A stretch of DNA of 64,000 nt from Nitrincola schmidtii. GTDB lineage: Bacteria > Pseudomonadota > Gammaproteobacteria > Pseudomonadales > Balneatricaceae. How positions within the stretch are numbered: position 1 is the first letter of the stretch; the number at the start of each line of letters is the position of its first letter. The position numbers were made by a program, and so were the translations under genes. The DNA lies in assembly GCF_008973715.1 (NCBI RefSeq), contig NZ_WBOL01000011.1, forward strand, positions 1 through 64,000, given 5' to 3'. The notes under the pieces were generated by a model that had not been told where the DNA came from, did no database searches, and worked only from the letters and a program-made list of their open reading frames with translations. Shown one piece after another: positions 54,622-64,000 of the stretch.

Positions 54622-55887
54622 CTACTTTACCGAAGTTGCTGCTAACGCAGGCTTAGGGGTTGGTAGATTAGGTAAGTGACTGCTGACTTCGTTAAAAGCT
54701 TGATTCATCACTAAGGCCGCTTTTTCAGGTTGATCCAGTTGATGTAGCAGTCTTGCAAGTTCGGCGCAGACCTCTAAATCAGGGTTAATCGCTAAGCTAG
54801 CCTCATAGAAAGCAACTGCTTCCGTCCATAACTCGCACTGACAGGCTAAACGAGCCAGCGCTAACTGTAGGCCCGCACTTTGTTCGTGTTTGGCTAGCCA
54901 TTGTTGAGCTTGCTGATACAGCTTGCGTGGCTTTGCGGTTTGCAACAGACCATAAAGAGGAATGAGCTGTTCGCTCCACTTTTGCTCTAATCGCTGCTTT
55001 AACAATTCTTCTGCTGGCTTATCACCTTTTGCATCGATCAGTTGAGATACATACTCAGCGACCACTTCATCATAGTTCGCAGCGGTTTTAGGCATGGTGA
55101 CCCAAACACTTTGAAGATGACGGACTTGATGATCAGGCTCTGGGGTTTTTCCCGCTGCAGGCGTGCGCTGTTTTTTCAGCAGAGCGAGCAGTGTGGTACG
55201 TTCTAAGTTTTCTAGTTGTTTCGCAGGCAAGGCTTCATATTGACGAAGTGCTGGCAGTATATCAGCAACACCCTGCCAATCATGAAGTTGACTGCAAACA
55301 TCTGCTAATAAAGCCAGTATCTGCTTATTCTTCGGTTGCTTGCGTCTTAGTTTCAATAAATTAGCTAGCGCAGCTTCCAACTGTCCACGAGAAACCTGGA
55401 TTTGTGCTTGAGTGATGCTGATAGCGAGAGAGGCGTCTGGAGAGGCTTCCAAGGCTTTTTTTAGCATCTCATCTGCAGAGCCAGCATCACCATTCTCATG
55501 GGCTGCTTTAGCCGCAGCTATATAGTTGACGAGAGGGATATCAGCGTCTTCTGCTGATCGTGTTAAGGCATTTTGAGCCTTTTGCCATTGTCCCTCTGAC
55601 AGAGCCAATAGCCCCTGAAGTGTTTTCTTACGTGCGTTACGTTTTCTACTTGCAGAGCGCCAGAGGCGCCATTTACCCGTGGGTAGATTCAGGTTAAATA
55701 GCAAATTAAAAACCACATGAAAAATCATGAAGGCTAGCGCAATCCCTACTAAGAATACCCAAAGGGTGGTTTCTACCGTAGTTTGATTGTACGCCATTAA
55801 TACATAGCCTGAATCGGTCATCATCATCTGGCCGGCCCATGCGCCTAGCACTAATGCAATAAGAAGAAGTAGAAAGATGCGTTTCAT
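54622..55887 (-). CDS. hemY: HemY-like TPR membrane protein
   Basis: A 421-residue protein with two N-terminal membrane helices (about 3-20 and 38-62, separated by YNQTTVETTLW) and TPR-like helices after residue 90 (ALLALSEGQWQKAQNALTR, SVEVCAELARLLHQLDQPEKAA-type repeats). This is the HemY of the gammaproteobacterial hem operon, a proposed scaffold, not the Gram-positive protoporphyrinogen oxidase of the same name. It overlaps hemX by four bases. Confidence 0.92.
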   Translation of the reverse strand: MKRIFLLLLIALVLGAWAGQMMMTDSGYVLMAYNQTTVETTLWVFLVGIALAFMIFHVVFNLLFNLNLPTGKWRLWRSASRKRNARKKTLQGLLALSEGQWQKAQNALTRSAEDADIPLVNYIAAAKAAHENGDAGSADEMLKKALEASPDASLAISITQAQIQVSRGQLEAALANLLKLRRKQPKNKQILALLADVCSQLHDWQGVADILPALRQYEALPAKQLENLERTTLLALLKKQRTPAAGKTPEPDHQVRHLQSVWVTMPKTAANYDEVVAEYVSQLIDAKGDKPAEELLKQRLEQKWSEQLIPLYGLLQTAKPRKLYQQAQQWLAKHEQSAGLQLALARLACQCELWTEAVAFYEASLAINPDLEVCAELARLLHQLDQPEKAALVMNQAFNEVSSHLPNLPTPKPALAATSVK

Positions 55888-57266
55888 CCTTGGCCTCCTT
55901 CACGTTTGAGACGGCGTAGCTCGTTGATATGTTGCTGAAGTGCGCTTAAAGAACCATTAATTGCGGGTACTTCAACAGATACTTGTACTTGCTTTAGCGA
56001 CTCAATACCTTCTAATAAGGCGATGGTCGTGCCATCATTTGCTTCAAAATAGTCCTGAATCCAACGACCTGCTTTAGCAAGACTTTCATCAAAGGCTGCT
56101 TGACGACGCTGTAGCAGTGCATGCTGAGCTTGTTCAAACATTAAATGAAGATTTTGTTGCAGGTAGTAGTTTTGCTCTGGAGACAGTAAGGGTTGAATCG
56201 GTTCATCGCGATGTTGAATGACAACCAGTTGTTCAAATTTCTGCATCGCATTGGCAAAGGCGTCACGCGCACCTGCCCCCCAGGTTTCACGGACTGCTTC
56301 AGGTGTCATTTCATCGATGATGTTTGGCAGTTGATGACGGTCGGTAATAGGAACCATTCTGAGGTTAGGAACCTGAGAGCTCAGTGCGCTGAGTCGTAAA
56401 AACACACCTTCGGTATCGATGCGTGGAATTGATTCTAGACTTGATATATCGCGAGCTAAGGCTTCTCTAACCTGATAAAGAGCAACGTCATCTGCTTTAA
56501 CTAAGACTTCATCCGCCGCTCTAAGTAACGCTAACGCCCCAGATGCATTTTGTTCCATCAAAATACGTTGGTTGGCTAGACGAAGTAGGTATTCTGCTTC
56601 AGCGAGTAGCCAGTCCGTTTCTGAGATGGTTTGCTGTGCCTGCACTTGTTGGATGCTTTGTGTCAGGCGCTGTTGCAAGCTATCTATATTCCGTTGACCT
56701 GCTGCGGTTTGTTCTTGCAGTTGACCGAGTTGCTGGTTGACGCTAGCGGCTTGTTCACTCACGGTGGCAACTGTTCGAGCTACTTCTGATGCATTATTGG
56801 CTAAACGAGTTTCAACTTCTGCACCCAGTGTTACAGTTTGGCTATGCATCTCCTGCTGTTGTAAAAACAGATAGCCAGATAAGCCCAGCGCAGCGAGTGC
56901 AAGCACTAATGCAGTTTTGCCCGGCCAGCCGGAAGGAATGTCATCTTTGCTAAGCGTATTTCCATTGGTAGATGACTGCTGTTCAGAAGAAGATGGTTTA
57001 GGTACATCCTGTTTCGGCGCTTCTGATGTAGCTTCTTGTTTTGGAGGCGCAGTGTAGGGTATGGGATCTTCTGATTTCACTGTATTTTCAGTGCTGGTTT
57101 CATCAGTTGGGTTGGTTTCTGTTTTAACCGGGGTAGTGTCTTCAACACTCGTCTTGTCCATAGAGGTATTCTCTTCAGACTTTGTCGAGTTATCTTGCGA
57201 AGTAGCGTTTGTTTCTGTGCTGTCAGTATGATGCTTCTGGTCGTTGTTATCCGATTTGTTTTTCAT
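55884..57266 (-). CDS. hemX: HemX-like membrane protein
   Basis: A protein of about 460 residues from ATG 57266. The N-terminal 110 residues are a low-complexity stretch rich in Thr, Ser, Glu and Lys (for example TSTENTVKSEDP), then one membrane helix (TALVLALAALGLSGYLFL), a coiled coil rich in Gln, and a conserved HemX domain (LLAEAEYLLRLANQR). E. coli HemX was once called a methyltransferase, without proof. The start overlaps the hemD end by about 20 bases. An upstream ATG at 57368 would duplicate the hemD C-terminus and is not used. Confidence 0.9.
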   Translation of the reverse strand: MKNKSDNNDQKHHTDSTETNATSQDNSTKSEENTSMDKTSVEDTTPVKTETNPTDETSTENTVKSEDPIPYTAPPKQEATSEAPKQDVPKPSSSEQQSSTNGNTLSKDDIPSGWPGKTALVLALAALGLSGYLFLQQQEMHSQTVTLGAEVETRLANNASEVARTVATVSEQAASVNQQLGQLQEQTAAGQRNIDSLQQRLTQSIQQVQAQQTISETDWLLAEAEYLLRLANQRILMEQNASGALALLRAADEVLVKADDVALYQVREALARDISSLESIPRIDTEGVFLRLSALSSQVPNLRMVPITDRHQLPNIIDEMTPEAVRETWGAGARDAFANAMQKFEQLVVIQHRDEPIQPLLSPEQNYYLQQNLHLMFEQAQHALLQRRQAAFDESLAKAGRWIQDYFEANDGTTIALLEGIESLKQVQVSVEVPAINGSLSALQQHINELRRLKREGGQG

Positions 57267-58086
57267 GCCAGCTGTTCCAATTCTTTTCCGGGAGAATGGC
57301 CCGGACCATTGATTTATCATCCGGTCCTGTTGCAACTGTGACTCGCTGAAATCCCAATTCACGCGCAAGCTTCGCTATGCGCTCGCTCGGTACAACTAAC
57401 AGCGTGCTATACAAAGGCTGAAACCGGTGTGCCGAAACTGCAAAAAGTATCGTCTGCAGGTTAGTCAGTCCTTCACCACTGGTGATCAGCAAGGCTGACG
57501 GTAATCTATCTAAAAGCTTGAGCTGAATACTTTCCTCAGAATAACTGGGCAGGCTGCGATAGTAAACCGTACAATAGTCAACTTTTGCTCCACGAGCGAC
57601 AAAGGTATCACGCATCAGGTCGCGCCCACCATTGCCTCGGATGATCAAAATACGTTGATCATTAACGGATTGCATAGAAGGATGCGCTAACAACGCTTCC
57701 GAGTCATACCCATCCGGGCAGCACCAGGCTTGAAAGCCTAATGAATCCAGTTGCTCGACGGTTTGTTGGCCAATGCCAATCCATTCGATACCGAGAGGTA
57801 ACTGTGGCCAAAAGGTATCAATCCAGTCGAACCCTATCTTTGCCGCATTAGGGCTAACAAAGATCACTTTCTGGTATAGGTCTAGATCGAGAATACAGCA
57901 TTTGAGTGCATCATAATGCTGATCAGATTCGCTAACAGGGGTTATTTCAATTAAAGGGAAGGAGATGGCTTCTCCTCCCAGAGAGTTGACTAGGTCGCAA
58001 CATTTTTGGTTTTGCGAAGCAGGCCTTGTCACTAACACTCTCTGGTGCTGAAGAGGAAGTGACTCAGTGATGTTATCACTACTCAT
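57247..58086 (-). CDS. hemD: Uroporphyrinogen-III synthase
   Basis: Closes and inverts ring D of hydroxymethylbilane to make uroporphyrinogen III. The 279-residue sequence is divergent, as is normal for HemD. It is recognised by QRVLVTRPASQNQKC at the start, VIFVSPNAAKIG, WIGIGQQTVEQL, LIIRGNGGRDLM and VPSERIAKLARELGF, and by its place between hemC and hemX. It lies one base after hemC. Confidence 0.93.
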   Translation of the reverse strand: MSSDNITESLPLQHQRVLVTRPASQNQKCCDLVNSLGGEAISFPLIEITPVSESDQHYDALKCCILDLDLYQKVIFVSPNAAKIGFDWIDTFWPQLPLGIEWIGIGQQTVEQLDSLGFQAWCCPDGYDSEALLAHPSMQSVNDQRILIIRGNGGRDLMRDTFVARGAKVDYCTVYYRSLPSYSEESIQLKLLDRLPSALLITSGEGLTNLQTILFAVSAHRFQPLYSTLLVVPSERIAKLARELGFQRVTVATGPDDKSMVRAILPEKNWNSWHEKQIG

Positions 58087-58087
58087 T

Positions 58088-59023
58088 TCAGCCGCGCTCG
58101 GTATAAACCTGTTTCAAGATTTTGTCTGCTCCGGCATCAAGGAGTTTCTCGGCTAGCGTGATACCAAGGGCTTCGGCATCGCTGGCAGCTCCTGTGATCT
58201 CATCCCGTAACACTTGGCTGCCATCGGGTAAGCCAACTAGACCGCGTAACCAAAGTTGATCATTAGGTTGAAGCAAGGCGTAACAACCGATAGGCACCTG
58301 GCAGCCACCTTCAAGGCGTCGATTCATCGCTCGCTCTGCAAGCACGCGTTTAGCTGTATCAGCATGATGAAGCGGTTGCAGTAAATTGATTAACTCAGCG
58401 TCATCGCTGCGGCACTCAATACCCACAGCACCTTGACCCCCTGCAGGCAAGCATTCTTCAGCAGGAATTTCACGACGGATGCGTTCATTCAATTTCAAGC
58501 GCAGCAAACCGGCTGTGGCTAGAATAATGGCATCAAACTCACCGGCATCCAGTTTTCCAAGACGCGTTTGCACATTGCCTCGTAGGCTGCTGACTTTCAG
58601 ATCGGGACGACGTTCTCTTATCTGAACTTCACGACGCAGTGAAGAGGTTCCGACATGTGCACCTTCAGGTAGTTCGTCCAGTGAGTTGTAGTGATTACTG
58701 ACAAACGCATCTGTTGGGTTTTCTCGCGGGCAGATCACGGCTAAGCCTAACCCTTCTGGAAATTCCATCGGTACATCTTTCATAGAATGGACAGCAATGT
58801 CGGCACGGTTTTCCAGCATGGCAGTTTCTAGCTCTTTCACAAACAAGCCTTTACCACCAATCTTAGCCAAGGGGGTATCCAGTATCTTATCGCCTTGGGT
58901 CACCATGGTTAGCAGTTCAACATTTATGCCTGGGTGGTGCGCTTCCAATTCGGCTTTTACATACTCAGCCTGCCAGAGTGCAAGTAGGCTGCGACGTGTT
59001 GCGATACGGATCGTTCTGCTCAT
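58088..59023 (-). CDS. hemC: Porphobilinogen deaminase
   Basis: Polymerises four porphobilinogen units into hydroxymethylbilane. The start at 59023 ([22 protein letters not shown]) gives 311 residues with AGGA 8 nt upstream; a longer frame from 59101 is unsupported. The dipyrromethane cofactor Cys is in [25 protein letters not shown] and [11 protein letters not shown] are typical. First gene of hemCDXY, divergent from argH. Confidence 0.96.
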   Translation of the reverse strand: MSRTIRIATRRSLLALWQAEYVKAELEAHHPGINVELLTMVTQGDKILDTPLAKIGGKGLFVKELETAMLENRADIAVHSMKDVPMEFPEGLGLAVICPRENPTDAFVSNHYNSLDELPEGAHVGTSSLRREVQIRERRPDLKVSSLRGNVQTRLGKLDAGEFDAIILATAGLLRLKLNERIRREIPAEECLPAGGQGAVGIECRSDDAELINLLQPLHHADTAKRVLAERAMNRRLEGGCQVPIGCYALLQPNDQLWLRGLVGLPDGSQVLRDEITGAASDAEALGITLAEKLLDAGADKILKQVYTERG

Positions 59024-59120
59024 TCTGGAGTCCTGTAGATCTATCTGGATAAATTCAGTCACAAATTGTAGCAGATTAAAGTCAGTGACAATAATCTGCA
59101 CGGCAATGTTGCTTTGATGT

Positions 59121-59129
59121 TGTTATAAT
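59121..59129 (+). promoter_or_regulatory. Extended -10 promoter of argH
   Basis: TGTTATAAT is a perfect extended -10 (TGN-TATAAT). The -35 region is weak, as usual for this class. It lies about 80 bp before the argH ATG. Confidence 0.55.
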
Positions 59130-59208
59130 GACTCGAATTTTTAGCATGCCAGTTTTTATAGCTTTTTTTTAGCAGTTCTATTAGCGCAGTTTTCTAGGGA
59201 GTCTCCGT

Positions 59209-60600
59209 ATGAGCAATAAGACCAATCAACAGTGGGGCGGACGTTTTTCTGAGCCAACCGATGCCTTTGTCGCTCGTTTTACCGCATCTGTGGATTTTGA
59301 TAAGCGCTTGTACAAGCAAGATATTCAAGGGTCTGTTGCGCATGCGCGTATGCTGGCAAAAGTAGGCGTGCTGACTCAAGCTGAATGCGATGACATTATC
59401 CGTGGGTTAGGTGAAATTCGTGTGCAGATCGAGCGCGGCGAGTTTGAATGGTCTGTGGCGCTTGAAGATGTGCACATGAACATTGAAGCGGCTCTGACAC
59501 AAAGAATTGGCATCACTGGTAAGAAGTTACACACTGGCCGCTCGCGTAATGATCAAGTGGCTACCGATATTCGTTTATATTTGCGTGACGAAACGGATCT
59601 TATCTTGGATGAAATTTCTCGATTACAACAGGGTCTGTTAGATCTAGCTGAGCGTGAAGCCGATACGGTGATGCCTGGCTTTACGCATTTGCAAACGGCA
59701 CAACCCGTAACGTTTGGTCATCATTTGATGGCGTGGTTCGAAATGCTAAGTCGCGATTACGAGCGTTTCGTGGATTGTCGTAAGCGCATTAACATCATGC
59801 CGCTAGGTGCTGCAGCACTGGCGGGTACGACCTATCCCATCGACCGACACTATACGGCTGAGCTTCTACAATTTTCTGCCCCTGCAGGCAACTCTTTGGA
59901 TGCGGTATCAGATCGTGATTTCGCCATTGAATTTTGTGCGGCCTCCAGTCTGTTGTTGATGCACATGACGCGTATGTCAGAAGAGTTAGTGCTATGGGCT
60001 TCTGCGCAATTTAATTTTGTCAATTTACCGGATCGTTTCTGCACCGGCTCATCGATTATGCCGCAGAAAAAGAATCCAGACGTGCCAGAGTTAGTGCGTG
60101 GTAAAAGTGGACGTGTCTATGGTCATCTCTTTTCACTGTTAACCTTGATGAAATCACAGCCACTGGCTTACAACAAAGATAACCAAGAGGATAAAGAGCC
60201 TCTGTTTGATACGGTTGATACGGTGAAAGGTTGCCTGCGTGCCTTTGCAGATATGGTTCCAGCACTTGAAGCGAAGAAAGAAGTGATGCGTGAAGCGGCT
60301 ATTCGTGGTTTCTCGACGGCCACAGATTTAGCTGACTACTTGGTGCGTAAGGGCGTTGCTTTCCGTGACGCACATGAAATAGTGGGTCTGTCAGTGGCTT
60401 ATGGTATCAAGACAGGTAAGGATCTTGGGCAAATGGCGCTAGAAGAGCTGCGTCAGTTCTCTGAAGTCATTGACGCGGATGTCTTTGACGTGCTGACACT
60501 GGAAGGTTCGGTTTCAGCACGTGACCATATTGGCGGTACGGCTCCTAATCAGGTGCGTAAAGCAGTTGAGGTAGGTCGTCAGTTATTATCAAGTCGCTAA
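59209..60600 (+). CDS. argH: Argininosuccinate lyase
   Basis: Cleaves argininosuccinate to arginine and fumarate, the last step of arginine synthesis. The 463 residues carry the fumarase/aspartase superfamily signature [12 protein letters not shown], with [13 protein letters not shown] and [14 protein letters not shown] upstream. GGGAG lies seven bases before the ATG. Divergent from hemC. Confidence 0.97.
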   Translation: MSNKTNQQWGGRFSEPTDAFVARFTASVDFDKRLYKQDIQGSVAHARMLAKVGVLTQAECDDIIRGLGEIRVQIERGEFEWSVALEDVHMNIEAALTQRIGITGKKLHTGRSRNDQVATDIRLYLRDETDLILDEISRLQQGLLDLAEREADTVMPGFTHLQTAQPVTFGHHLMAWFEMLSRDYERFVDCRKRINIMPLGAAALAGTTYPIDRHYTAELLQFSAPAGNSLDAVSDRDFAIEFCAASSLLLMHMTRMSEELVLWASAQFNFVNLPDRFCTGSSIMPQKKNPDVPELVRGKSGRVYGHLFSLLTLMKSQPLAYNKDNQEDKEPLFDTVDTVKGCLRAFADMVPALEAKKEVMREAAIRGFSTATDLADYLVRKGVAFRDAHEIVGLSVAYGIKTGKDLGQMALEELRQFSEVIDADVFDVLTLEGSVSARDHIGGTAPNQVRKAVEVGRQLLSSR

Positions 60601-60654
60601 GACGATTTCGAAAAAACCAAGGTTAATTCTATAACAACTTAATTGGCTATAAGA

Positions 60655-60691
60655 GAAAGAAAGGCACGGGCTATTCTCGCGCCTTTCTTTC
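60655..60691. terminator. Bidirectional terminator argH/chemoreceptor
   Basis: GAAAGAAAGGC pairs with GCCTTTCTTTC; T-rich on the plus strand and also after the stem on the minus strand. The genes are convergent. Confidence 0.8.
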
Positions 60692-60700
60692 TTACTTTCG

Positions 60701-62611
60701 TTAGACCTTAAAGTGCTTAATCTGATTTTGTAAATCATTTGCCAGTCTAGCCAATTCATCGGCAGCAATATGGACTTGTGATGTGCTACTAGAAGTCATT
60801 TCAGCAGCATCGGTAATCAAGCTGATATTATGATTTATTTCGTCAGCCACTTGTGACTGTTGTCTTGCAGCCTCTGCTATTTGCACATTCATGTTATTGA
60901 TCGTTTCAATCGCCTCGACGATTTGATTCAGCGCGATGTCGGCCTCTTCAGTACTATCAACACTCGAGATCACTTTGCTGTTACTTTGTGTCATTGAAGT
61001 TACCGCATTTTCAGCGCCTTCCTGTAAGCGAAGAATCATCTGTTGAATATCAACGGTAGCAGTTTGAGTTCGGCCAGCTAGGGTTCGGACTTCATCTGCT
61101 ACCACCGCAAATCCTCTGCCTTGTTCGCCAGCTCTGGCCGCTTCGATGGCGGCATTAAGCGCAAGAAGGTTAGTTTGTTCAGAGATATCTCTAATCACAT
61201 CCAGAATACGAGTAATTGCTTGGCTGTGGTCGGATAAGTGATTGATGGTCTGAGCTGCAGAAGCCAGTTCGGATGCCAATTCTGTGATGGTTTTTTGTGT
61301 TGTCGCGAGTTTTTGTTTACCGCCTTGAGCTAGCGTGTTCGCAGATCCCGCACTAAAGGATGTTTGATCGGCGTTATCGGCGACTTCAGCAACAGTAGCC
61401 GTCATTTCATTCATCGCAGTGGCCACTTGTAAGGTTTCTGCCTGCACGCGCTGTGCTTGATTAGACGTTTCGGTACTGGCTGCTGAAAGTTGTTCTGCCG
61501 CTGCTGCCAATTGTACGGTGGCGGCACCGACTTGTTTAATGATATTTTGAATATGCTCAGCAAATTGGTTAAATGAATTAGCAAGCTCGGTGAGTTCATC
61601 CTGTCCTTTTGCCTCAAGTCGTGCGGTTAAATCGCCATCACCTGCTGCAATATTGCGTAAGCTTTGAGTGGTTTGAGTTAACGGCTGAATGATACTTCGT
61701 GCCAGTGCAAGGGCAAGAAGTAGACTCAACACTAACGAAAAGGCACCAATTGCCAATACTCTAAACAAGGCTTGTTGGTAGCTTTGAGCATACTCTGAGC
61801 GGTCAATATGAAGTTCGAGTACGCCGATAGGATTGCCTGCGAAATCCAAAATGGGACGCGCTAAAACAGCCCTGTTTTCATCAGCTATCTGCAGTGTGTT
61901 TTGGTAAATATCACCTTGCTGGATTCGAGATAAATCGGCTGGATTGATTTGCGAATCAAAGCCTAATGTCGATGCAAAAGTACTGAAGCCTCCGTCTGAT
62001 GGAATATGTAAGGCAGCCCTTGCATCAAAACGCTGGGTAAACTTGTCAAAAAAGTCCTGACCGAAAGATAAGCCTACTTCAGCAGATCCGATATGTCTTT
62101 GTTGATAATAGACAGGGATCACGCCACGAAGCCCAATGCCGGCCACACCTGACTCTAAGCCGCTTTGAGGTTGTTTTTGTAGATTAGCTTGTACAACTGT
62201 TTGTCGAAAGCTGCTTAAGTCATCATCAAATCGACTGAGTTGATGTAAGCGCAAGAAAGACGTTGCTGGGGGTAAATGGAATTGAAATTGTTGAATGTTG
62301 TATTCCGCTTTGAGGATATCGTAAATGGGCAAGGTGAGTTCAGTTAAACGATCACGATCTTGGTTCGCAAAAGCCTCAATGATGCCAGTGGCAGCGATAG
62401 AGGCAGTAGTGATTCGTAAGGCCTGATCTGATGTTTCTTCAATAGATGAAAGCAACGCCTTGTGAAGATCTTCAAGTTGACGAGTTTCGGCTCGTTGTGT
62501 GATATTGCCGAGAATAGATAAAGTGGTTGGAATGATGATTGCGATGACTAAGATCAGCATTATTGCGATACCTAGTACCAGTCGAACAGAAATTCGGATA
62601 TTTCTGAGCAT
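60701..62611 (-). CDS. Methyl-accepting chemotaxis protein, double-Cache type
   Basis: A 636-residue chemoreceptor. TM1 is about 12-34 and TM2 about 285-306. The periplasmic domain has the block [32 protein letters not shown] and [21 protein letters not shown], which recalls the dCache_3 family. A HAMP domain and a signalling domain follow with the same tip sequence as the other chemoreceptor in this window ([21 protein letters not shown]). There is no CheR pentapeptide. Ligand unknown. Divergent from the AEC carrier. Confidence 0.9.
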   Translation of the reverse strand: MLRNIRISVRLVLGIAIMLILVIAIIIPTTLSILGNITQRAETRQLEDLHKALLSSIEETSDQALRITTASIAATGIIEAFANQDRDRLTELTLPIYDILKAEYNIQQFQFHLPPATSFLRLHQLSRFDDDLSSFRQTVVQANLQKQPQSGLESGVAGIGLRGVIPVYYQQRHIGSAEVGLSFGQDFFDKFTQRFDARAALHIPSDGGFSTFASTLGFDSQINPADLSRIQQGDIYQNTLQIADENRAVLARPILDFAGNPIGVLELHIDRSEYAQSYQQALFRVLAIGAFSLVLSLLLALALARSIIQPLTQTTQSLRNIAAGDGDLTARLEAKGQDELTELANSFNQFAEHIQNIIKQVGAATVQLAAAAEQLSAASTETSNQAQRVQAETLQVATAMNEMTATVAEVADNADQTSFSAGSANTLAQGGKQKLATTQKTITELASELASAAQTINHLSDHSQAITRILDVIRDISEQTNLLALNAAIEAARAGEQGRGFAVVADEVRTLAGRTQTATVDIQQMILRLQEGAENAVTSMTQSNSKVISSVDSTEEADIALNQIVEAIETINNMNVQIAEAARQQSQVADEINHNISLITDAAEMTSSSTSQVHIAADELARLANDLQNQIKHFKV

Positions 62612-62713
62612 GAGGATGGTTCCTTGATCTGGAAACCGCAGTCTTTGCGGCCTGTATTGATAAGTAAGCTATTACTAATTCAAGCACATTTTGTAAGTAT
62701 ATCAAACTTGTCT

Positions 62714-62738
62714 TTTAGTTCTGTTTGAAAGAACTAAA
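62714..62738 (+). promoter_or_regulatory. Hairpin/inverted repeat before the AEC gene
   Basis: TTTAGTTC and GAACTAAA are perfect 8-bp arms with a 9-nt loop, ending 20 nt before the ATG. Could be an operator or a leader hairpin. Confidence 0.4.
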
Positions 62739-62758
62739 CACACTAAAGAGAAACGACT

Positions 62759-63667
62759 ATGTTAGCTGTGTTTGCAGTCCTTTGGCCTGTGTTTGCGTTA
62801 TTGGTTAGTGGTGCAATTATGCGTCGCTTTCGCTTTCCTGCTGATGAGTTTTGGGCGCCTGCAGAAAAGCTAACCTATTACTTTCTATTTCCTGCGCTAC
62901 TGATTCATAGTTTGAGTCAAGCCAGTTTGTCTGGACAAGAATCAATTACACTCATGTTGGCAGTATTGCTGCTTTTATCTTTAGGAGGTGTGGCGTGTTA
63001 TTGGGTGCAACGATTTATCCAACTGGATAATCCAACGTTTACTTCTTTTTTTCAGGGAAGTACCCGATTCAATACCTTCGTTGCTTTAGCCGTGACCTCA
63101 GCACAGCTTGGTCCAGCAGGATTAGCCTTAGCGGCTGTTGTCGCAGCCGTGATGATTCCAGTGTTGAATTTAATGTGTGTGCTGGTTTTTGCGAAACATT
63201 CAGACCGTCAACCGTCATTCTTAGGTGTACTAAAAACCTTAGTGACCAATCCTTTAATTTTAGGATCTATTGCCGGTGTTTTAATCAATTTAGGCGGTGG
63301 TTTACCTGAATTAATGCTGCCTTTCTTTGCCTTGTTAGCGCAAATGGCATTGCCCTTAGGGCTGCTGGCTGTTGGAGCAGCGTTGAATTTATCTGCGCTA
63401 CGTCGTTCAGGTAAAGGGATGTTCTATTCGATGCTGATCAAACTAGTACTCTTCCCGCTATTGGCATGGCTGATAGCATGGAGTTTAGGTTTGTCTCAAT
63501 TAGCCGCAGCAACGTTAATTATTTTTTCCACCATTCCGACCGCAACCTCAGCCTATATTTTAGCGAGGCAGTTAGGCGGTGATGCGCCTTTAATGGCTTC
63601 TATCATCACCGCGCAAACCTTAATGTCTATGTTAACCATTCCTATCTGGCTGGCATTGTTACCTTAA
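62759..63667 (+). CDS. AEC family transporter (auxin efflux carrier-like)
   Basis: A 302-residue membrane protein with about ten hydrophobic helices in two halves. The AEC pattern includes TYYFLFPALLIHSLSQ, STRFNTFVALAVTSAQLG, NPLILGSIAGVLINLGG and TIPTATSAYILARQLGGD. Bacterial members have been linked to malate, malonate or amino-acid transport; no substrate can be assigned here. AAAGAG precedes the ATG. Confidence 0.9.
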   Translation: MLAVFAVLWPVFALLVSGAIMRRFRFPADEFWAPAEKLTYYFLFPALLIHSLSQASLSGQESITLMLAVLLLLSLGGVACYWVQRFIQLDNPTFTSFFQGSTRFNTFVALAVTSAQLGPAGLALAAVVAAVMIPVLNLMCVLVFAKHSDRQPSFLGVLKTLVTNPLILGSIAGVLINLGGGLPELMLPFFALLAQMALPLGLLAVGAALNLSALRRSGKGMFYSMLIKLVLFPLLAWLIAWSLGLSQLAAATLIIFSTIPTATSAYILARQLGGDAPLMASIITAQTLMSMLTIPIWLALLP

Positions 63668-63669
63668 GG

Positions 63670-64000
63670 TTATTCAATTAGCCCGCGTAGGCTCAACGGT
63701 AAACCTAGTTTCCGACGTCTCAATGCTGGAATGATTTTCTCTTTCAGCGTGTCTTCTAGGGGTTGGCTGTTTAGATTCAGCAGTTGAAGGTATTCGTTTA
63801 AGTACAGGCTTTTTGCTGAGATCTCCTCTTTGTGCAGTATTGATCGGACAATGCTAGCAATGTATAGGATAGCCACAGACTTCCTCACCGTTTCGGGCAA
63901 GCGGTCTGGATCAGCAAACGTAGGATAACCTTTATATCCCAGAGGTTCATGAATGCTACTTGGAAGCGACCAGGATTTCAGTAGCGCTGAGCCCATCGAG
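63670..64000 (-). CDS. HDOD domain protein, C-terminal part (cut by window edge)
   Basis: The frame is open to the right edge, so the gene starts outside the window. The visible 110 residues contain the end of a HDOD domain (ALLKSWSLPSSIHEPL, VAILYIASIVRSIL) and a tail with EDTLKEKIIPALRRRKL. The Met at 63996 need not be the start. It converges on the AEC gene with only two bases between them. Confidence 0.75.
   Translation of the reverse strand, partial: SMGSALLKSWSLPSSIHEPLGYKGYPTFADPDRLPETVRKSVAILYIASIVRSILHKEEISAKSLYLNEYLQLLNLNSQPLEDTLKEKIIPALRRRKLGLPLSLRGLIE

Noticed and set aside
57267-57368. Upstream start of hemX
   Set aside because: It lies in the 3' end of hemD and encodes no HemX-like sequence.

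Overview
The window looks like a chromosomal core region of a marine-type gammaproteobacterium of the Oceanospirillales/Pseudomonadales lineage. The evidence is a Crc homologue beside pyrE and rph, the gmk-rpoZ-spoT cluster, argH facing hemC-hemD-hemX-hemY, and the ppx / trxA-rho-ubiD-fre block, an order I know from Pseudomonas relatives. Base composition is moderate and fairly even. I see no phage, integrase, insertion sequence, CRISPR array or tRNA. The genus cannot be fixed from the sequence alone.

Layout: (1) 1-295: end of an rRNA operon (5S rRNA and its terminator) and two small palindromes. (2) 295-4557: pyrE, crc, rph, yicC, rluF. (3) 4728-11018: a stand-alone YfiR-type periplasmic protein and a five-gene peptide-type ABC importer lying between yicC/rluF and gmk. 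(4) 11205-18934: gmk-rpoZ-spoT, a YbaK-like/HDOD protein, yheS, a TIGR02444 protein and an FkpA-like isomerase. (5) 19058-26385: a WD40 lipoprotein coupled to rsd, a FliL-like protein, gshA, tex, pyk. (6) 26533-35986: a DctB/DctD-type two-component system, a chemoreceptor with a c-type heme motif, then a UspA-TAXI-TRAP transporter operon. (7) 36105-48565: ilvA, rpiA, ybbP-ybbA facing tesA, an LprI-like lipoprotein, sodB, cysQ, hslR, a PAP2 phosphatase, hslO, pckA. (8) 48678-64000: ppx, trxA, rho, ubiD-fre, hemCDXY, argH, a Cache chemoreceptor, an AEC carrier and a truncated HDOD gene.

The most interesting part is region 6. A sigma-54 type promoter (GG-N10-GC at 32101-32116) stands upstream of the UspA/TAXI/TRAP genes. 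Two 18-bp direct repeats spaced 33 bp lie about 65-115 bp upstream of it, the usual place for an enhancer-binding activator. The nearby dctD-like gene encodes a sigma-54 activator, but with an altered GAFTGA loop (GAFTDA) and an altered Walker A motif. Between regulator and transporter sits a chemoreceptor whose periplasmic domain carries CxxCH. I infer a sensing, taxis and uptake module for an unknown, probably organic-acid-like, substrate. This is a hypothesis from sequence and position only.

Other points worth attention: strong hairpins directly after both solute-binding-protein genes; a 15-bp palindrome between pyk and dctB; head-to-head gene pairs whose start codons overlap in CATG; and an anti-sigma factor gene translationally coupled to a WD40 lipoprotein gene.
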